Source: an uncultured Lachnospiraceae bacterium (GTDB taxonomy: Bacteria; Bacillota; Clostridia; Lachnospirales; Lachnospiraceae). From it: DNA of 64,000 nucleotides. Under the pieces are notes generated by a model, which saw nothing but the letters and a program-made list of their open reading frames with translations, ran no database searches and had not been told where the DNA came from. Every line of letters begins with the position of its first letter. Position 1 is the first letter of the stretch. Position numbers and translations under genes: made by a program. The stretch is taken from NCBI GenBank assembly GCA_902789555.1, contig CADAOF010000001.1:125851-189850 (forward strand), given 5' to 3'. Shown piece after piece: positions 33,806 through 43,618 of this stretch.

Positions 33806-35188
33806 TTATCTGCCGCCGACCGTGATCGACGAGACCCTGATCATGGGCTGGCCGACGTCCGTGGGGATCGACCCGGAACTGGAACCGCACATACCCTGTG
33901 CACGTTCAAGTTCTTTGCCAACCATGTCGATCTTCATGAGGATCTCGGAGCCCGTACCGACGAGAGAAGCGCCGCGGACCGGTTCAGCGACTTTGCCGTT
34001 CCGGATGAGATATCCTTCTCTGACAGAGAAATTGAACTGGCCGGTCGCCGGATTTACCGAGCCGCCGCCCATGGCTTTCGCGTAAAGACCGAAATCCACG
34101 GAGGAGATGATATCGTCGTTGCTGTCGTCCCCGGCGCAGATGAATGTGTTCGTCATGCGGGAGGTCGTAACGTAAGCGTAGCTCTCGCGACGTGCGTTGC
34201 CGGTGGGAGCCATGCCCATGCGGCGGCCGCCGAACTTATCGATCATGTAACTCTTCAGGATGCCGTTCTCGATCAGTACGTTTCTGTGAGAAGGCGTGCC
34301 CTCGTCGTCGAAGTTGATAGAGCCCCAGGCATTCAGAATGGTACCGTCGTCAACGGCCGTCACCTTTTCGTTCGCGATCTGCTGACCGAGCTTCCCGGCA
34401 AACTGACTGGTGCCGTACGCGACGGAAGAGGCTTCCAGTGAATGGCCGCAGGCCTCGTGGAAAATGACGCCGCCGAAAGCATTGTCGATCACGACGGGCA
34501 TCAGACCTGCAGGACAGTAGCCGGCGCCTGCCATGACAAGAGCCTGGCGGGCTGCTTCCCGGCCGACGGCTTCAGGATCGACGTTCTCCGTAAAAAATTC
34601 GAGTCCTTTGCGGGCACCCGGCGAAGCACTGCCGGTCTGGGTCCCTTCGCCTTTGTCGGCGACGGCATTGACCGTAAGGCGGACGCGGATCTGGCGGTCT
34701 TTCGCGTAGACACCTTCGGAGTTGGCCACCAGAATGTTATGATCAACATCCAGAAGATTGCCCTGCACCTGTACGATGGCAGGATCGGCGTTCTTTGCTG
34801 CGAAATAGGCTTTCTTCAGGATGTCGGCCTTTTCAGCGGGACGAAAACTGCCGGGCACGAGGCGTACGGGATGAATGTCGCCGTAAAGGCGTTCCCTGAG
34901 GACGATCGAGATCTGTGCAGTGCCTTCGCCAAGAGCGGCAGCAGCCTGTCCGGCACAGCGCAGAAGTCCTTCGCGGCTGGTGTCCACCGTAGATGCCGCT
35001 ACGCTTCTGAGCCCCTTGAAGACGCGGATTCCGACGCCGGCGACCACGTTGTCATTCGACTGCTGGACACGGCTGTCAAGCATGCTGACAGATCGGTTGA
35101 ATGTCTTTTCGGCAAAGAGTTCGGCATAGTCGGCGCCGGTCGATGCGGCCGCAGCCAGAACTTCTTCGCACAGTGCGCGTGAGATCAT
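33806..35188 (-). CDS. tldD: TldD metallopeptidase subunit
   Basis: This 460-residue protein contains the zinc-binding GVIFHEACGHSLEA (HExxxH) in the middle of the chain, and the later motif GRRMGMAPTGNARRESYAYV plus a GGGSVNPATGQFNF section. With TldE it forms a protease with a narrow chamber for unfolded peptides. The ATG has AAAGGAGA upstream. It begins 36 bases after radA on the same strand and so is part of a clp-radA-tldD-tldE unit. Confidence 0.94.
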   Translation of the reverse strand: MISRALCEEVLAAAASTGADYAELFAEKTFNRSVSMLDSRVQQSNDNVVAGVGIRVFKGLRSVAASTVDTSREGLLRCAGQAAAALGEGTAQISIVLRERLYGDIHPVRLVPGSFRPAEKADILKKAYFAAKNADPAIVQVQGNLLDVDHNILVANSEGVYAKDRQIRVRLTVNAVADKGEGTQTGSASPGARKGLEFFTENVDPEAVGREAARQALVMAGAGYCPAGLMPVVIDNAFGGVIFHEACGHSLEASSVAYGTSQFAGKLGQQIANEKVTAVDDGTILNAWGSINFDDEGTPSHRNVLIENGILKSYMIDKFGGRRMGMAPTGNARRESYAYVTTSRMTNTFICAGDDSNDDIISSVDFGLYAKAMGGGSVNPATGQFNFSVREGYLIRNGKVAEPVRGASLVGTGSEILMKIDMVGKELERAQGMCGSSSGSIPTDVGQPMIRVSSITVGGR

Positions 35189-35224
35189 GTTGCAATTCTC
35201 CTTTCTAAAGATCAGACAGGGATG

Positions 35225-36595
35225 TCATTGTTCTTTTGCTACGGCGCGGATGGCTTCGCCGAGGTCGGACGCCCCGACAAGGCGCATACCGCGTGCGCCG
35301 AGATCCGCACGGAGTGCACTCTTTGGCAGAATCGCGGTGGAAAAGCCCAGCCTTGCGGCTTCCTGCACCCGTTCCTTGATCATGGGGACGGCGCGGATCT
35401 CACCGGAAAGACCGACTTCGCCGATCACGACCGTATCCGGGTCGATAGGCAGATCCCGGTAACTGGAGTACATCGCCAGTACGACGGCAAGGTCGAGAGA
35501 GGGATCGTTCACCCGGAGCCCTCCGGTGATGTTTACATAGGCGTCACAGTCGCTTAAGGAAAGCCCCAGACGCTTTTCCATCACGGCCAGAAGGAGCGAC
35601 ACGCGGTTGTAGTCAAGTCCTGCGGCAGTTCTGCGTCCGGTCCCGTAATTCGTGCGGGTGAGCAGCGCCTGAACTTCCAGCAGAAGAGGCCGCGTCCCTT
35701 CCATGACGCCGGTGATGACGGAACCGGAGGTCCCTTCCGGCCTGCCGCTCAGCATGAACGCAGAGGGATTGGGGACTTCCTTAAGCCCTTCGGCAGTCAT
35801 TTCAAATACGCCGATCTCTCCGGTTGCGCCGAAGCGGTTCTTCACGGCGCGGAGGATCCGGTAGCTGGCATGTCGGTCGCCTTCAAAATACAGGACAGTA
35901 TCCACCATGTGCTCAAGCAGTCTCGGGCCGGCGACGGTTCCGTCCTTTGTCACGTGACCGACGATGAAGATCGATATCGTGAGGCTTTTTGCAAGGGTCA
36001 GCAGGAGATTGGTGCACTCCCTTACCTGCGCCGGACTGCCCGGCGCCGAGGCCACGTCGTTCCTTGCCATCGTCTGGATCGAGTCGATCACGACGGCTTC
36101 GGGCTTTTCCTCCTGAAGGATCTCTGCGATCGCGTCCAGGTCGGTCTCGCAGAGGAAGGAAATGTCGCCTTCAAACTTTCCGATCCTGTCGGCTCTCAGT
36201 TTCAGCTGGCGCAGCGATTCCTCGCCGGAAATGTAAAGCACCTTGTGGCCGCCGGCGGCAAGGTTCCGGAAGACCTGCAGAAGAAGTGTCGACTTGCCGA
36301 TGCCGGGATCACCGCCCGTCAGGATGAGCGACCCCGGAAGGATGCCGCCGCCGAGCACGCGGTCCAGTTCGCCGGAACCGGTGCCGATGCGGGGACTGTT
36401 CTCAGCAGAGATCTCGTCAAGACGGCGCGGAACGGGACGCGGGCCGCTTCTTACGGCGCCGGAAGCCGTTTTCCTTTCCTTAGGCGCTTCCACCATACTG
36501 TTGTACGCGTGGCAGGACGGACACATGCCGTACCACTTTGCGGATTCATAGCCGCATTCCTTGCAGAAAAATGCGGCGCTTTTATCTTTAGCCAT
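35225..36595 (-). CDS. radA: DNA repair protein RadA (Sms)
   Basis: This 456-residue protein has an N-terminal zinc finger (C11, C14, C25, C28: FFCKECGYESAKWYGMCPSC), a RecA-like core with Walker A GGDPGIGKST, the RadA-specific KNRFGATGEIG motif and a Lon-protease-like C-terminal domain without a protease role. RadA drives branch migration in recombination. The ATG at 36595 has GAGGAA upstream and starts right before the zinc finger. An in-frame ATG at 36676 lies within the Clp gene. It overlaps the end of that gene by eight bases. Confidence 0.95.
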   Translation of the reverse strand: MAKDKSAAFFCKECGYESAKWYGMCPSCHAYNSMVEAPKERKTASGAVRSGPRPVPRRLDEISAENSPRIGTGSGELDRVLGGGILPGSLILTGGDPGIGKSTLLLQVFRNLAAGGHKVLYISGEESLRQLKLRADRIGKFEGDISFLCETDLDAIAEILQEEKPEAVVIDSIQTMARNDVASAPGSPAQVRECTNLLLTLAKSLTISIFIVGHVTKDGTVAGPRLLEHMVDTVLYFEGDRHASYRILRAVKNRFGATGEIGVFEMTAEGLKEVPNPSAFMLSGRPEGTSGSVITGVMEGTRPLLLEVQALLTRTNYGTGRRTAAGLDYNRVSLLLAVMEKRLGLSLSDCDAYVNITGGLRVNDPSLDLAVVLAMYSSYRDLPIDPDTVVIGEVGLSGEIRAVPMIKERVQEAARLGFSTAILPKSALRADLGARGMRLVGASDLGEAIRAVAKEQ

Positions 36596-38891
36596 ATGCT
36601 TCCTCTCTGACAGCGGCGGCAAGAACGATCCGGCCGTCTTTTTCGGAAACGGTGACCGTATCGCCGTCGCGGACATTGCCTTTCAGGATCTCCTCGGCAA
36701 GCGGATCCTCCAGTTCGGTCTGGAGCAGCCGTTTCAGCGGACGCGCGCCGTACTTCGGCTGATAACCTCTGCCGATGAAGTAGTTACGAGCACTTTCTTC
36801 AAGACGGATGCTCAGACGGTGGGTATCGGACAGGCGCCTTTCAATGTCGGCGAGCTGCAGGTCGAGGATCCGGCTGATATCATCACGGGTCAGGGAATGG
36901 AAAACGACGATCTCGTCGATTCGGTTCAGGAATTCGGGACGGAAGAGGCGTCTCACTTCTTCCATGACGTTGCCCTTCATCCGCTGGTAATCGGCATCGG
37001 CGTCATTTGCCGCCGTAAAGCCGAGCGATTTCGGTTCGACGATCCTTTCCGCACCGGCATTCGACGTCATGACGATCACGGTGTTGCGGAAATCGACGGT
37101 TTTGCCCTGCGCATCCGTAAGGCGTCCTTCGTCAAGGATCTGCAGAAGGATGTGGAAAACATCGGGATGAGCCTTTTCGATCTCATCGAACAGGATCACG
37201 CTGTAGGGGCGGCGGCGGATCTTTTCGGAGAGCTGCCCGCCTTCTTCAAAACCGACGTATCCGGGCGGCGAACCGATGATTTTAGAGACGCTGTGCTTCT
37301 CCATGTACTCGGACATATCGATGCGGACAAGGGAACTTTCGTCGGAAAAGAGCGAAGCAGCAAGGGCTTTTGTCAGTTCGGTCTTGCCGACGCCGGTAGG
37401 GCCGAGGAAGAGGAAGGAACCGATGGGACGGCGCGGGTCCTTGAGGCCGACGCGGCTTCTCCGGATGGCCCGGGAGAGGGCGGAAATGGCTTCCTCCTGC
37501 CCGATGACGCGCTTATGCAGGTCATTTTCCAGATCCAGCAGATGCGCGCCCTCCTCCTTGGTGAGCTGATCCAGAGGGACGCCTGTCCAGAGGGAAACGG
37601 TCCTCGCCATATCCTGCACCCCGACGGTGACGGTATCGTCGGATGCGGCGTTCAGCCTGGCGGCAGCGCAGGCTTCGTCGATGAGATCGAGCGCTTTCTC
37701 AGGCCAGACTCTGTCGGTCAGGTAACGCTTAGAGAGAGAAACGGCGGATGACAGTGCTTCGTCAGTGAGAACAGCGTTGTGATGCTTTTCGAATACGCCC
37801 CGGCGGCCTTTCAGGATCTCCAGGGTCTCATCCTCAGCGGGGGCTTCGACGAGCACGCTCTGGAAACGGCGTTTCAGTGCAGCATCTTTCTCAATGTGTT
37901 TCTTATATTCGTCCAGCGTCGTGGCACCGATGATCTGCACTTCTCCGCGGGACAGGGCCGGCTTCAGGATGTTTGCGGCATCAAGGCTGCCTTCTGCGCC
38001 GCCTGCACCGATCAGGGTATGAAATTCATCGATGAAGAGCAGGATCTCAGGATGCGCATAGAGCTCGTCCAGAATCTGCTTCATGCGCTCTTCGAATTCA
38101 CCGCGGTACTTGGTCCCCGCAACGACGGAGGCCAGGTCAAGAGCCAGAAGACGGCGGCCTCTCAGGAAACGCGGGACCTTATCGTCTGCAATGCGCAGCG
38201 CAAGTGCTTCTACGATGGCCGTTTTTCCGACACCGGGTTCGCCGATCAGGCAGGGATCGTTCTTGGTCTTGCGGCAGAGGATCTGCATGATGCGTTTCAG
38301 TTCGTTTTCCCTCCCGACGACAGGATCCAGCTTCCCGTTTGCCGCCATCGCGGTAAGGTCTCTGGTATATTTCGAGACGGTATCGGTCCCGCTCACGGGC
38401 TGGGAGAGAAGGTCCTCCATTGCAAAGCGGTCGTCGCCCATGGAATCGAGCAGCGTCTCTTCCAGTTCGATGGGATCGGCGCCGAGCGCGAAAACAGCCT
38501 TTGAAGCGATCCCGTCCGTATCGTGAAGCATGGCAATGAAAAGATGCTCGGTGCCGACAGCCGGCGCTCCGACGTCAAGGCAGAGGTCCTGCGCATCCTG
38601 CAGGATCAGTTCCAGAAGCGGCGTCCGGGGGAGTTTTGCACGCCTTCCGGCAGGCTTTTCCTGCTGAGGGACAAAAGAAACGCCCAGCATCCTGCCGAGG
38701 ACGTCGCAGGCTTTCTCCCGCGAAACGGCCTTCATCTTCAGTACCTCGCGGGGAAGGCAGGGCACGTCGAAGAAGGCAAGCAGCATATGTTCGGTTCCCA
38801 CCGCGTTCATCCGGCATTCCCGGGCGATCGCTTCGGCTCGTGCCAGGACTTTTTCGGCAGCGGCGGTAAAAGGGATTTCGTAAGTCTTCAT
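36588..38891 (-). CDS. Clp ATPase (ClpC/ClpA-type) lacking the middle domain
   Basis: This 767-residue AAA+ unfoldase has two N-terminal Clp repeats (about 1-140), D1 with GEPGVGKT (217-224) and LLFIDEF (284-290), and D2 with GPTGVGKT (497-504). A SLGF loop late in D2 fits the IGF-type ClpP-docking loop. In ClpC a coiled-coil middle domain of about 50-60 residues lies between LIDEA and the WTGVP motif. Here the two are joined by about 25 residues (403-437), so the domain is absent and the plan resembles ClpA. The neighbour radA is typical of clpC, but ctsR, mcsA and mcsB are missing. The ATG at 38891 follows GGAGAA; the in-frame ATG at 38954 lies near the promoter. Confidence 0.93.
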   Translation of the reverse strand: MKTYEIPFTAAAEKVLARAEAIARECRMNAVGTEHMLLAFFDVPCLPREVLKMKAVSREKACDVLGRMLGVSFVPQQEKPAGRRAKLPRTPLLELILQDAQDLCLDVGAPAVGTEHLFIAMLHDTDGIASKAVFALGADPIELEETLLDSMGDDRFAMEDLLSQPVSGTDTVSKYTRDLTAMAANGKLDPVVGRENELKRIMQILCRKTKNDPCLIGEPGVGKTAIVEALALRIADDKVPRFLRGRRLLALDLASVVAGTKYRGEFEERMKQILDELYAHPEILLFIDEFHTLIGAGGAEGSLDAANILKPALSRGEVQIIGATTLDEYKKHIEKDAALKRRFQSVLVEAPAEDETLEILKGRRGVFEKHHNAVLTDEALSSAVSLSKRYLTDRVWPEKALDLIDEACAAARLNAASDDTVTVGVQDMARTVSLWTGVPLDQLTKEEGAHLLDLENDLHKRVIGQEEAISALSRAIRRSRVGLKDPRRPIGSFLFLGPTGVGKTELTKALAASLFSDESSLVRIDMSEYMEKHSVSKIIGSPPGYVGFEEGGQLSEKIRRRPYSVILFDEIEKAHPDVFHILLQILDEGRLTDAQGKTVDFRNTVIVMTSNAGAERIVEPKSLGFTAANDADADYQRMKGNVMEEVRRLFRPEFLNRIDEIVVFHSLTRDDISRILDLQLADIERRLSDTHRLSIRLEESARNYFIGRGYQPKYGARPLKRLLQTELEDPLAEEILKGNVRDGDTVTVSEKDGRIVLAAAVREEAYG

Positions 38892-38941
38892 TCTGTTTCT
38901 CCGGAATATGATAACAAAGCGGGTCAGGCCCGCCTGCATGT

Positions 38942-38970
38942 ATTTTACACCCAAAGCCGCCCGAACGCAA
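38942..38970 (-). promoter_or_regulatory. Promoter of the clp-radA-tldD-tldE unit
   Basis: On the minus strand TTGCGT (38965-38970), 17 bp, TAAAAT (38942-38947). I see no CtsR heptad repeat or CIRCE element here, so classical heat-shock control is not evident. Confidence 0.65.
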
Positions 38971-39005
38971 GAAAGGCTTACAAATTGTCTTTATAAGAAA
39001 TTAAC

Positions 39006-39034
39006 TTGACGCAGAAACGGGGAAAAGGTAAACT
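39006..39034 (+). promoter_or_regulatory. Promoter of the solute-binding protein gene
   Basis: TTGACG (39006-39011), 17 bp, TAAACT (39029-39034). It is divergent from the clp promoter. Confidence 0.6.
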
Positions 39035-39091
39035 AGCGTAAAGGCTGCAGAAATACAGCCTTATAATGTTTGCGATCGGGGGGATCTCCCT

Positions 39092-41575
39092 ATGAAAAAT
39101 AAAATGACAAAAGCCGCGGTGATCCTGGCGGCGATACTGGCAGTCCTGCTGCTGGTTGCTTTTATTTTCGTTGTGGTGCGCGGGGGAAGACTTGCCCGCA
39201 TTTTTGACTTCGACCGTATCATTCACCGGGAAACTACACTGGCGGATACGACGGAAGTGCCTGTTTCCACGGCGCAGACTCCTGCCGAAACGGAAAGTGC
39301 TTCGGAAAGCACGGAAGAACTCCTTCCCACGGAAACGGAACCCGAGAGCACGGAACCGTCGCCGGAGCAGCTCAGAAAAACGCTCAACATCGGTGCCGAG
39401 AAACTTGAGAACAAATTCATCCAGCTGTATGCAAAAGCGGACGGCGACAAGATCGTCAACAAACTGACCCAGGTCAACCTGCTGACCCTCGACCGCAGCG
39501 GCCGCGTTCTTTACCGTGCCGGCAACATGGAAAAATCCGATTACAACGGTACGGAATACATTTATCACGGCATTGCCGACATCGATGTCGACTATGACGA
39601 AGAGTCTGATATCACCACGTACACGATCGAACTGCGGAAGGGCCTTGCCTTCAGCGACGGAACACCTCTGACCGCAGATGACCTCGTCTTCAACTATTAC
39701 CTGCGCCTGCAGCCGGATTACGACGGCATCGGGGATCTGCGCCGCTATGACATCGTCGGCCTCCGGAATTACTACTACAACAATTCGCTGGCTGAGGAAC
39801 AGACTGTTACGGAGGAAGAAATCGACGCCGAACTTGCAAACCCCGGTGAAGTCGTCGCCGGGTTCATCCGCACGCTGATCAGCGACATCCTGCACGAAGG
39901 CGCCGCAGAAGCGGAACGCCTCTGGGCGACCTACCAGTCCTATGGCTACGGGGACAATGCGCAGGAATTCTTCTTCAACACCTACGGCCTTGACATGAAC
40001 TACAACCTGATTGACAAGGACCTTGAAACGGTGTGCCTTGACGTTGCAGCTTCCTACGGACTGAACTACCGCAAGCTTGCCGAAAACTATGCCGTCGACG
40101 AAACCTACTTTGATGAAAAGGTCCGCAGTTTCGTCAGGGAAACGCTTCTGTTCCAAAAGATCAGCGAAGCTGCAAGCGAACCGGTGGACTACATCAGCGG
40201 GATCATCCGTCTGGGCGATAACGTTCTCAAACTCAAGGTGCACGGCTACGATGAAAATGCCGTTTACGACCTGCTTGACATTGACGTCCTGCCCCTGCAT
40301 TACTACGGCGACCTTTCCCTTTATGACTATAATGCGCACCGTTTCGGCTTCATCCCCGGAGAATTCAGCATTCCGGAAGAGAAACTGTCTCATCCGCTCG
40401 GGGCAGGCCCTTATGTTTACGACAGCGGTTCGTTTGACAGCGTGACGTTCGTCCGGAATGAACTGTTCTATCAGGGAGAACCGGGAGCGGAATTCGTGAA
40501 CCTCCGCTGCGTCTACGGCGAAGGCCTTGGTTACGTATCCGAAGGCGTTGTCGACATTGCCGCCGTTGCCGGGAATAAATCAAATTACGAAACGATCTGC
40601 AGTCAGAACAAAAACAAGGAACTGATCGGCGACGCGCTCGTCGCGCATGATGTCAACGTTCTCGGATATGCCTATATCGGCATCAATGCAGAAAACGTGA
40701 ATGTCGGCGGAGAACCCGGCTCCGAAGCTTCCAAAAACCTCCGGAAAGGGCTCGCGACCGCGCTTGCCGCATTCCGCAGCGACGCGTATTCGGAATATTT
40801 CGGCAATTCGATCAGTCTGATCGAATATCCGGTGTCCGAGTTTTACGGCATCGCTCCCGAAAAGAACAATCCGACGTTTGAAGCCGCATACAACAGGGAT
40901 CCCGACGGCAATCCGATCTACTCCGCCGATTCAAGCACCCTCGACCGCTACAACGCCGTGATCGACGTCGTAAGGAAGTATTTCATGCTTGCCGGATACA
41001 AATTTGACAGTGACGGAAAACTGCAGGAAGCTCCGAAGAACGCCCCCGTCCTTTTCGGTATTTCGATCTGCAGTGACGAAGATTCCTTCAGCATCTTCCC
41101 GTCGTTTGAAGTGCTGACTTATGCGAAGAGCGTCCTGCATGAGATCGGTCTTTCCCTCGACATCCGCTATGTTCCGGATGAGGAGAACATGCTCGTATCG
41201 CTTTATACCGGGACCTGCGATCTTTGGTTCGCCTCATGGTTTACGGGCGCCGATCCGGACTTTGCCGAGCATTACCAGGGCAAGGGACGTTCCGTCGGCA
41301 TGATCCCGAACATTTACGCGATCGAAGATGACGAACTGGACAAATGCCTTGCCGATCTCAGGAAGACGGCAGATCCGGAAGAAAAATTAAAACTGAGCAC
41401 GAACATCATGCGCATTGTCAAGGACTGGGCCGTTGAAGTCCCGTGCTATCAGCTCTACAACTATTACGTATACAACGCCAAGACGCTTAAGGTTGAAAGC
41501 ATTCCCAGGGAACTGACGGCTTATCACAGCTGGCTTGACGAGATCATCAATGTTGAGGTAGGCAACCGTGAATAA
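39092..41575 (+). CDS. Membrane-anchored family 5 solute-binding protein (orphan)
   Basis: This 827-residue protein has an uncleaved N-terminal helix (about 7-29) without a lipobox, then a Thr/Glu/Ser-rich linker (about 50-92) and a peptide-type SBP_bac_5 domain: YTIELRKGLAFSDGTPLTADDLVFNYYLRLQPDYDG early, and CDLWFASWFTGADPDFAEHYQG late. Typical members are about 550 residues. The extra length includes an insertion of roughly 130 residues after that first motif (near 215-350). No ABC permease or ATPase lies beside it, so it may lend ligand to a distant transporter or act as a receptor (inference). Its stop overlaps the next gene's GTG start. Confidence 0.83.
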   Translation: MKNKMTKAAVILAAILAVLLLVAFIFVVVRGGRLARIFDFDRIIHRETTLADTTEVPVSTAQTPAETESASESTEELLPTETEPESTEPSPEQLRKTLNIGAEKLENKFIQLYAKADGDKIVNKLTQVNLLTLDRSGRVLYRAGNMEKSDYNGTEYIYHGIADIDVDYDEESDITTYTIELRKGLAFSDGTPLTADDLVFNYYLRLQPDYDGIGDLRRYDIVGLRNYYYNNSLAEEQTVTEEEIDAELANPGEVVAGFIRTLISDILHEGAAEAERLWATYQSYGYGDNAQEFFFNTYGLDMNYNLIDKDLETVCLDVAASYGLNYRKLAENYAVDETYFDEKVRSFVRETLLFQKISEAASEPVDYISGIIRLGDNVLKLKVHGYDENAVYDLLDIDVLPLHYYGDLSLYDYNAHRFGFIPGEFSIPEEKLSHPLGAGPYVYDSGSFDSVTFVRNELFYQGEPGAEFVNLRCVYGEGLGYVSEGVVDIAAVAGNKSNYETICSQNKNKELIGDALVAHDVNVLGYAYIGINAENVNVGGEPGSEASKNLRKGLATALAAFRSDAYSEYFGNSISLIEYPVSEFYGIAPEKNNPTFEAAYNRDPDGNPIYSADSSTLDRYNAVIDVVRKYFMLAGYKFDSDGKLQEAPKNAPVLFGISICSDEDSFSIFPSFEVLTYAKSVLHEIGLSLDIRYVPDEENMLVSLYTGTCDLWFASWFTGADPDFAEHYQGKGRSVGMIPNIYAIEDDELDKCLADLRKTADPEEKLKLSTNIMRIVKDWAVEVPCYQLYNYYVYNAKTLKVESIPRELTAYHSWLDEIINVEVGNRE

Positions 41576-42149
41576 CAGTTTCTTTGCCATGCTCGGCCGC
41601 ATGAAATATATCGACCGCTGGGCCCTGATGCGGAATTTCCGAAAGGAAAACATCGGTGAACATTCGCTTGACGTCGCGGTGATCGCTCACGCTCTCTGCC
41701 TGATCGGCAACAAACGGCTCGGCAAGGATCTCGATGCCGACCGGGCGGCAGTGATCGCACTTTTCCATGACGCACCCGAGATCATTACCGGCGACATGCC
41801 CACTCCGGTCAAATATTTTGACGCCGAGATCCGCAGCTCCTATCAGAGGATCGAAGACGACGCCGTAAGCAGGCTTCTGGACCGTCTTCCCGAAGATCTC
41901 AGGGACGAATACGCACGCTGCCTGACACCCGATCCGGAAAAAGAAGGCGATCTGATCGTTCTGGTCAAGGCTGCCGACAAGCTTTCCGCACTGATCAAGT
42001 GCCTGGAAGAAGAGAGTGCCGGCAACCGCGAATTCGCCGAGGCGGAAAAAACGACCCGCGCCAAGATCGAAGACATGGGCATTCCCGAGGCAGATATCTT
42101 CCTGCGGGAATTCATTCCGGCATACGCACGTACGCTGGATGAACTGTGA
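41568..42149 (+). CDS. YfbR-like HD-domain 5'-nucleotidase
   Basis: This 193-residue HD phosphohydrolase has a first histidine in IGEHSLDVAVIAHAL, the HD pair in ALFHDAPEIITGDMPTPVKY, and a later aspartate in VKAADKLSALIKC. It closely resembles YfbR, which removes phosphate from deoxynucleoside monophosphates. The start is a GTG at 41568, eight bases before the end of the preceding gene, so translation is probably coupled. The link between a nucleotidase and a solute-binding protein is not obvious. Confidence 0.88.
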   Translation: MNNSFFAMLGRMKYIDRWALMRNFRKENIGEHSLDVAVIAHALCLIGNKRLGKDLDADRAAVIALFHDAPEIITGDMPTPVKYFDAEIRSSYQRIEDDAVSRLLDRLPEDLRDEYARCLTPDPEKEGDLIVLVKAADKLSALIKCLEEESAGNREFAEAEKTTRAKIEDMGIPEADIFLREFIPAYARTLDEL

Positions 42150-42156
42150 GGCAGCA

Positions 42157-42474
42157 ATGAAGAAGAACAGGCGTGAAAAAGGCGGAGTCCGCTCACTGAG
42201 TTACATGACGGTCTCCGTCGCCCTTTTTGTTCTGGGCTTTGTCATTACGGCGGTACTGCTCGTGCTTTCAGCCGTGACGGCAGGCGGACTTGGCAGGATC
42301 AGCGGCATACTGGGAACTGTCGCTCTTGCTGCCGCTGCTGCCGGCTTTGCCGTACCGCTGTACGGGCATTTCATCGTACGCATGGACGGCAAAGGAGACT
42401 GGCGCGTCGGCACGGTTCTGAACGGCCTGCTGACTCTCTTCCTGGTTTTTCTGTATTTTCTCGGGATCAGCTGA
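42157..42474 (+). CDS. Small membrane protein, possibly DUF6142 family
   Basis: This 105-residue protein has a basic N terminus (MKKNRREKGG), three hydrophobic helices (about 20-42, 48-68, 86-104) and a short charged loop HFIVRMDGKGDWR before the last helix. The pattern of a basic start, glycine-rich helices, an RMDGKGDWRVGTVLNG loop and a FLYFLGIS end resembles DUF6142, a group of small clostridial membrane proteins of unknown role (tentative). The ATG at 42157 has GAGG upstream and lies seven bases after the nucleotidase stop. Confidence 0.7.
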   Translation: MKKNRREKGGVRSLSYMTVSVALFVLGFVITAVLLVLSAVTAGGLGRISGILGTVALAAAAAGFAVPLYGHFIVRMDGKGDWRVGTVLNGLLTLFLVFLYFLGIS

Positions 42475-42527
42475 CAGGACCCGAAATTCCGCTTTGCTTT
42501 TCCTTCGGAAAGTAAAACGGAAAAGAC

Positions 42528-42555
42528 TTGATTTCATAGGAAATCTGTGTATAGT
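42528..42555 (+). promoter_or_regulatory. Promoter of plsX-acpP
   Basis: TTGATT (42528-42533), 16 bp, TATAGT (42550-42555). I find no FapR-type palindrome nearby. Confidence 0.65.
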
Positions 42556-42594
42556 GTTTTTTGTAGCCGCTCCTATGCGGCAGAAAGGCATCTC

Positions 42595-43608
42595 ATGGCA
42601 GAAAAGGTAAGAGTGGCGCTGGACGCCATGGGCGGCGACAATGCCCCCGGTGAGCAGATAAAGGGCGCGGTCGAAGCACTGAAACTGACGGACAACGCAG
42701 AGATCATTCTTGTCGGACAGGAAGAAGTCATCCGCAGGGAACTGGCGAAATATACTTACGACACTTCCCGCATCTCGGTCCGGAACGCGACGGAAGTGAT
42801 CGAGACCGGTGAGCCGCCGGTCAATGCGATCCGCAAGAAGAAGGATTCTTCCATTGTCGTGGCCGAAAAAATGATCAAGGCAGGCGAAGCCGACGGTTTC
42901 GTATCCTCCGGGTCCACCGGTGCGGTGCTGGTCGGCGGACAGCTTCTTGTCGGACGAATCAAAGGCGTGGACCGGGCCGCTCTCGGCATCCTGATGCCGA
43001 CCCTGAACGGAATCTCACTGATGATCGACTGCGGTGCGAATGTTGACGCACGGCCGGAGCACATGATCCAGTTTGCCCGCATGGGCGCGATCTATTACAA
43101 GGAAATGATCGGCAAGGAGAACCCTACCGTCGGCCTGATCAATATCGGTGTCGAAGAGGATAAGGGAAATGCCCTGACCAAGGAGACCTACCAGCGTCTG
43201 AAGGCCTGTACGGACCTCAATTTCATCGGCAACGTTGAACCCCGGGACGTCCCTGCAGGCGCCTCCGACATCTACGTGACCGAAGCCTTTGCCGGCAATT
43301 CGATCCTGAAAACATATGAAGGCACGGCCGGCGCCATGCTGAAACTGATCAAGCAGGCTTTCATGAGCAGCCTGAAGTCGAAGGTCGGCGCGCTCCTCGT
43401 CAAGGACGCGCTGAAGGATACCCTGAAGATGATGGATGCCACCGAATACGGCGGCGCACCGCTTCTGGGCCTCAACGGACTTGTTTGCAAAACCCATGGC
43501 AATGCGACCTACAAGGAGGTCAGCCACGCCATTGTCCAGTGTGTCAACTTTACGGAGAGACACCTGACCGATAAGATCCGGGCAGCAGTATCGCCCGACG
43601 AACAGTAG
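42595..43608 (+). CDS. plsX: Phosphate acyltransferase PlsX
   Basis: This 337-residue enzyme makes acyl-phosphate from acyl-ACP for phosphatidic acid synthesis. It shows the family start VRVALDAMGGDNAPGEQIKGAV, then VSSGSTGAVLVGG and DCGANVDARPEH, and ends with GGAPLLGLNGLVCKTHGNA. The ATG at 42595 follows AAAGG. An in-frame ATG at 42547 falls within the promoter spacer. acpP follows after ten bases, a natural pair because PlsX uses acyl-ACP. The yceD-rpmF genes that often precede plsX are absent. Confidence 0.95.
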   Translation: MAEKVRVALDAMGGDNAPGEQIKGAVEALKLTDNAEIILVGQEEVIRRELAKYTYDTSRISVRNATEVIETGEPPVNAIRKKKDSSIVVAEKMIKAGEADGFVSSGSTGAVLVGGQLLVGRIKGVDRAALGILMPTLNGISLMIDCGANVDARPEHMIQFARMGAIYYKEMIGKENPTVGLINIGVEEDKGNALTKETYQRLKACTDLNFIGNVEPRDVPAGASDIYVTEAFAGNSILKTYEGTAGAMLKLIKQAFMSSLKSKVGALLVKDALKDTLKMMDATEYGGAPLLGLNGLVCKTHGNATYKEVSHAIVQCVNFTERHLTDKIRAAVSPDEQ

Positions 43609-43618
43609 GAGGAACTTT

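Noticed and set aside
38892-39091. CtsR or CIRCE heat-shock operator before the clp gene
   Set aside because: I found neither tandem GGTCAAA-type heptads nor the TTAGCACTC-n9-GAGTGCTAA element in the region.
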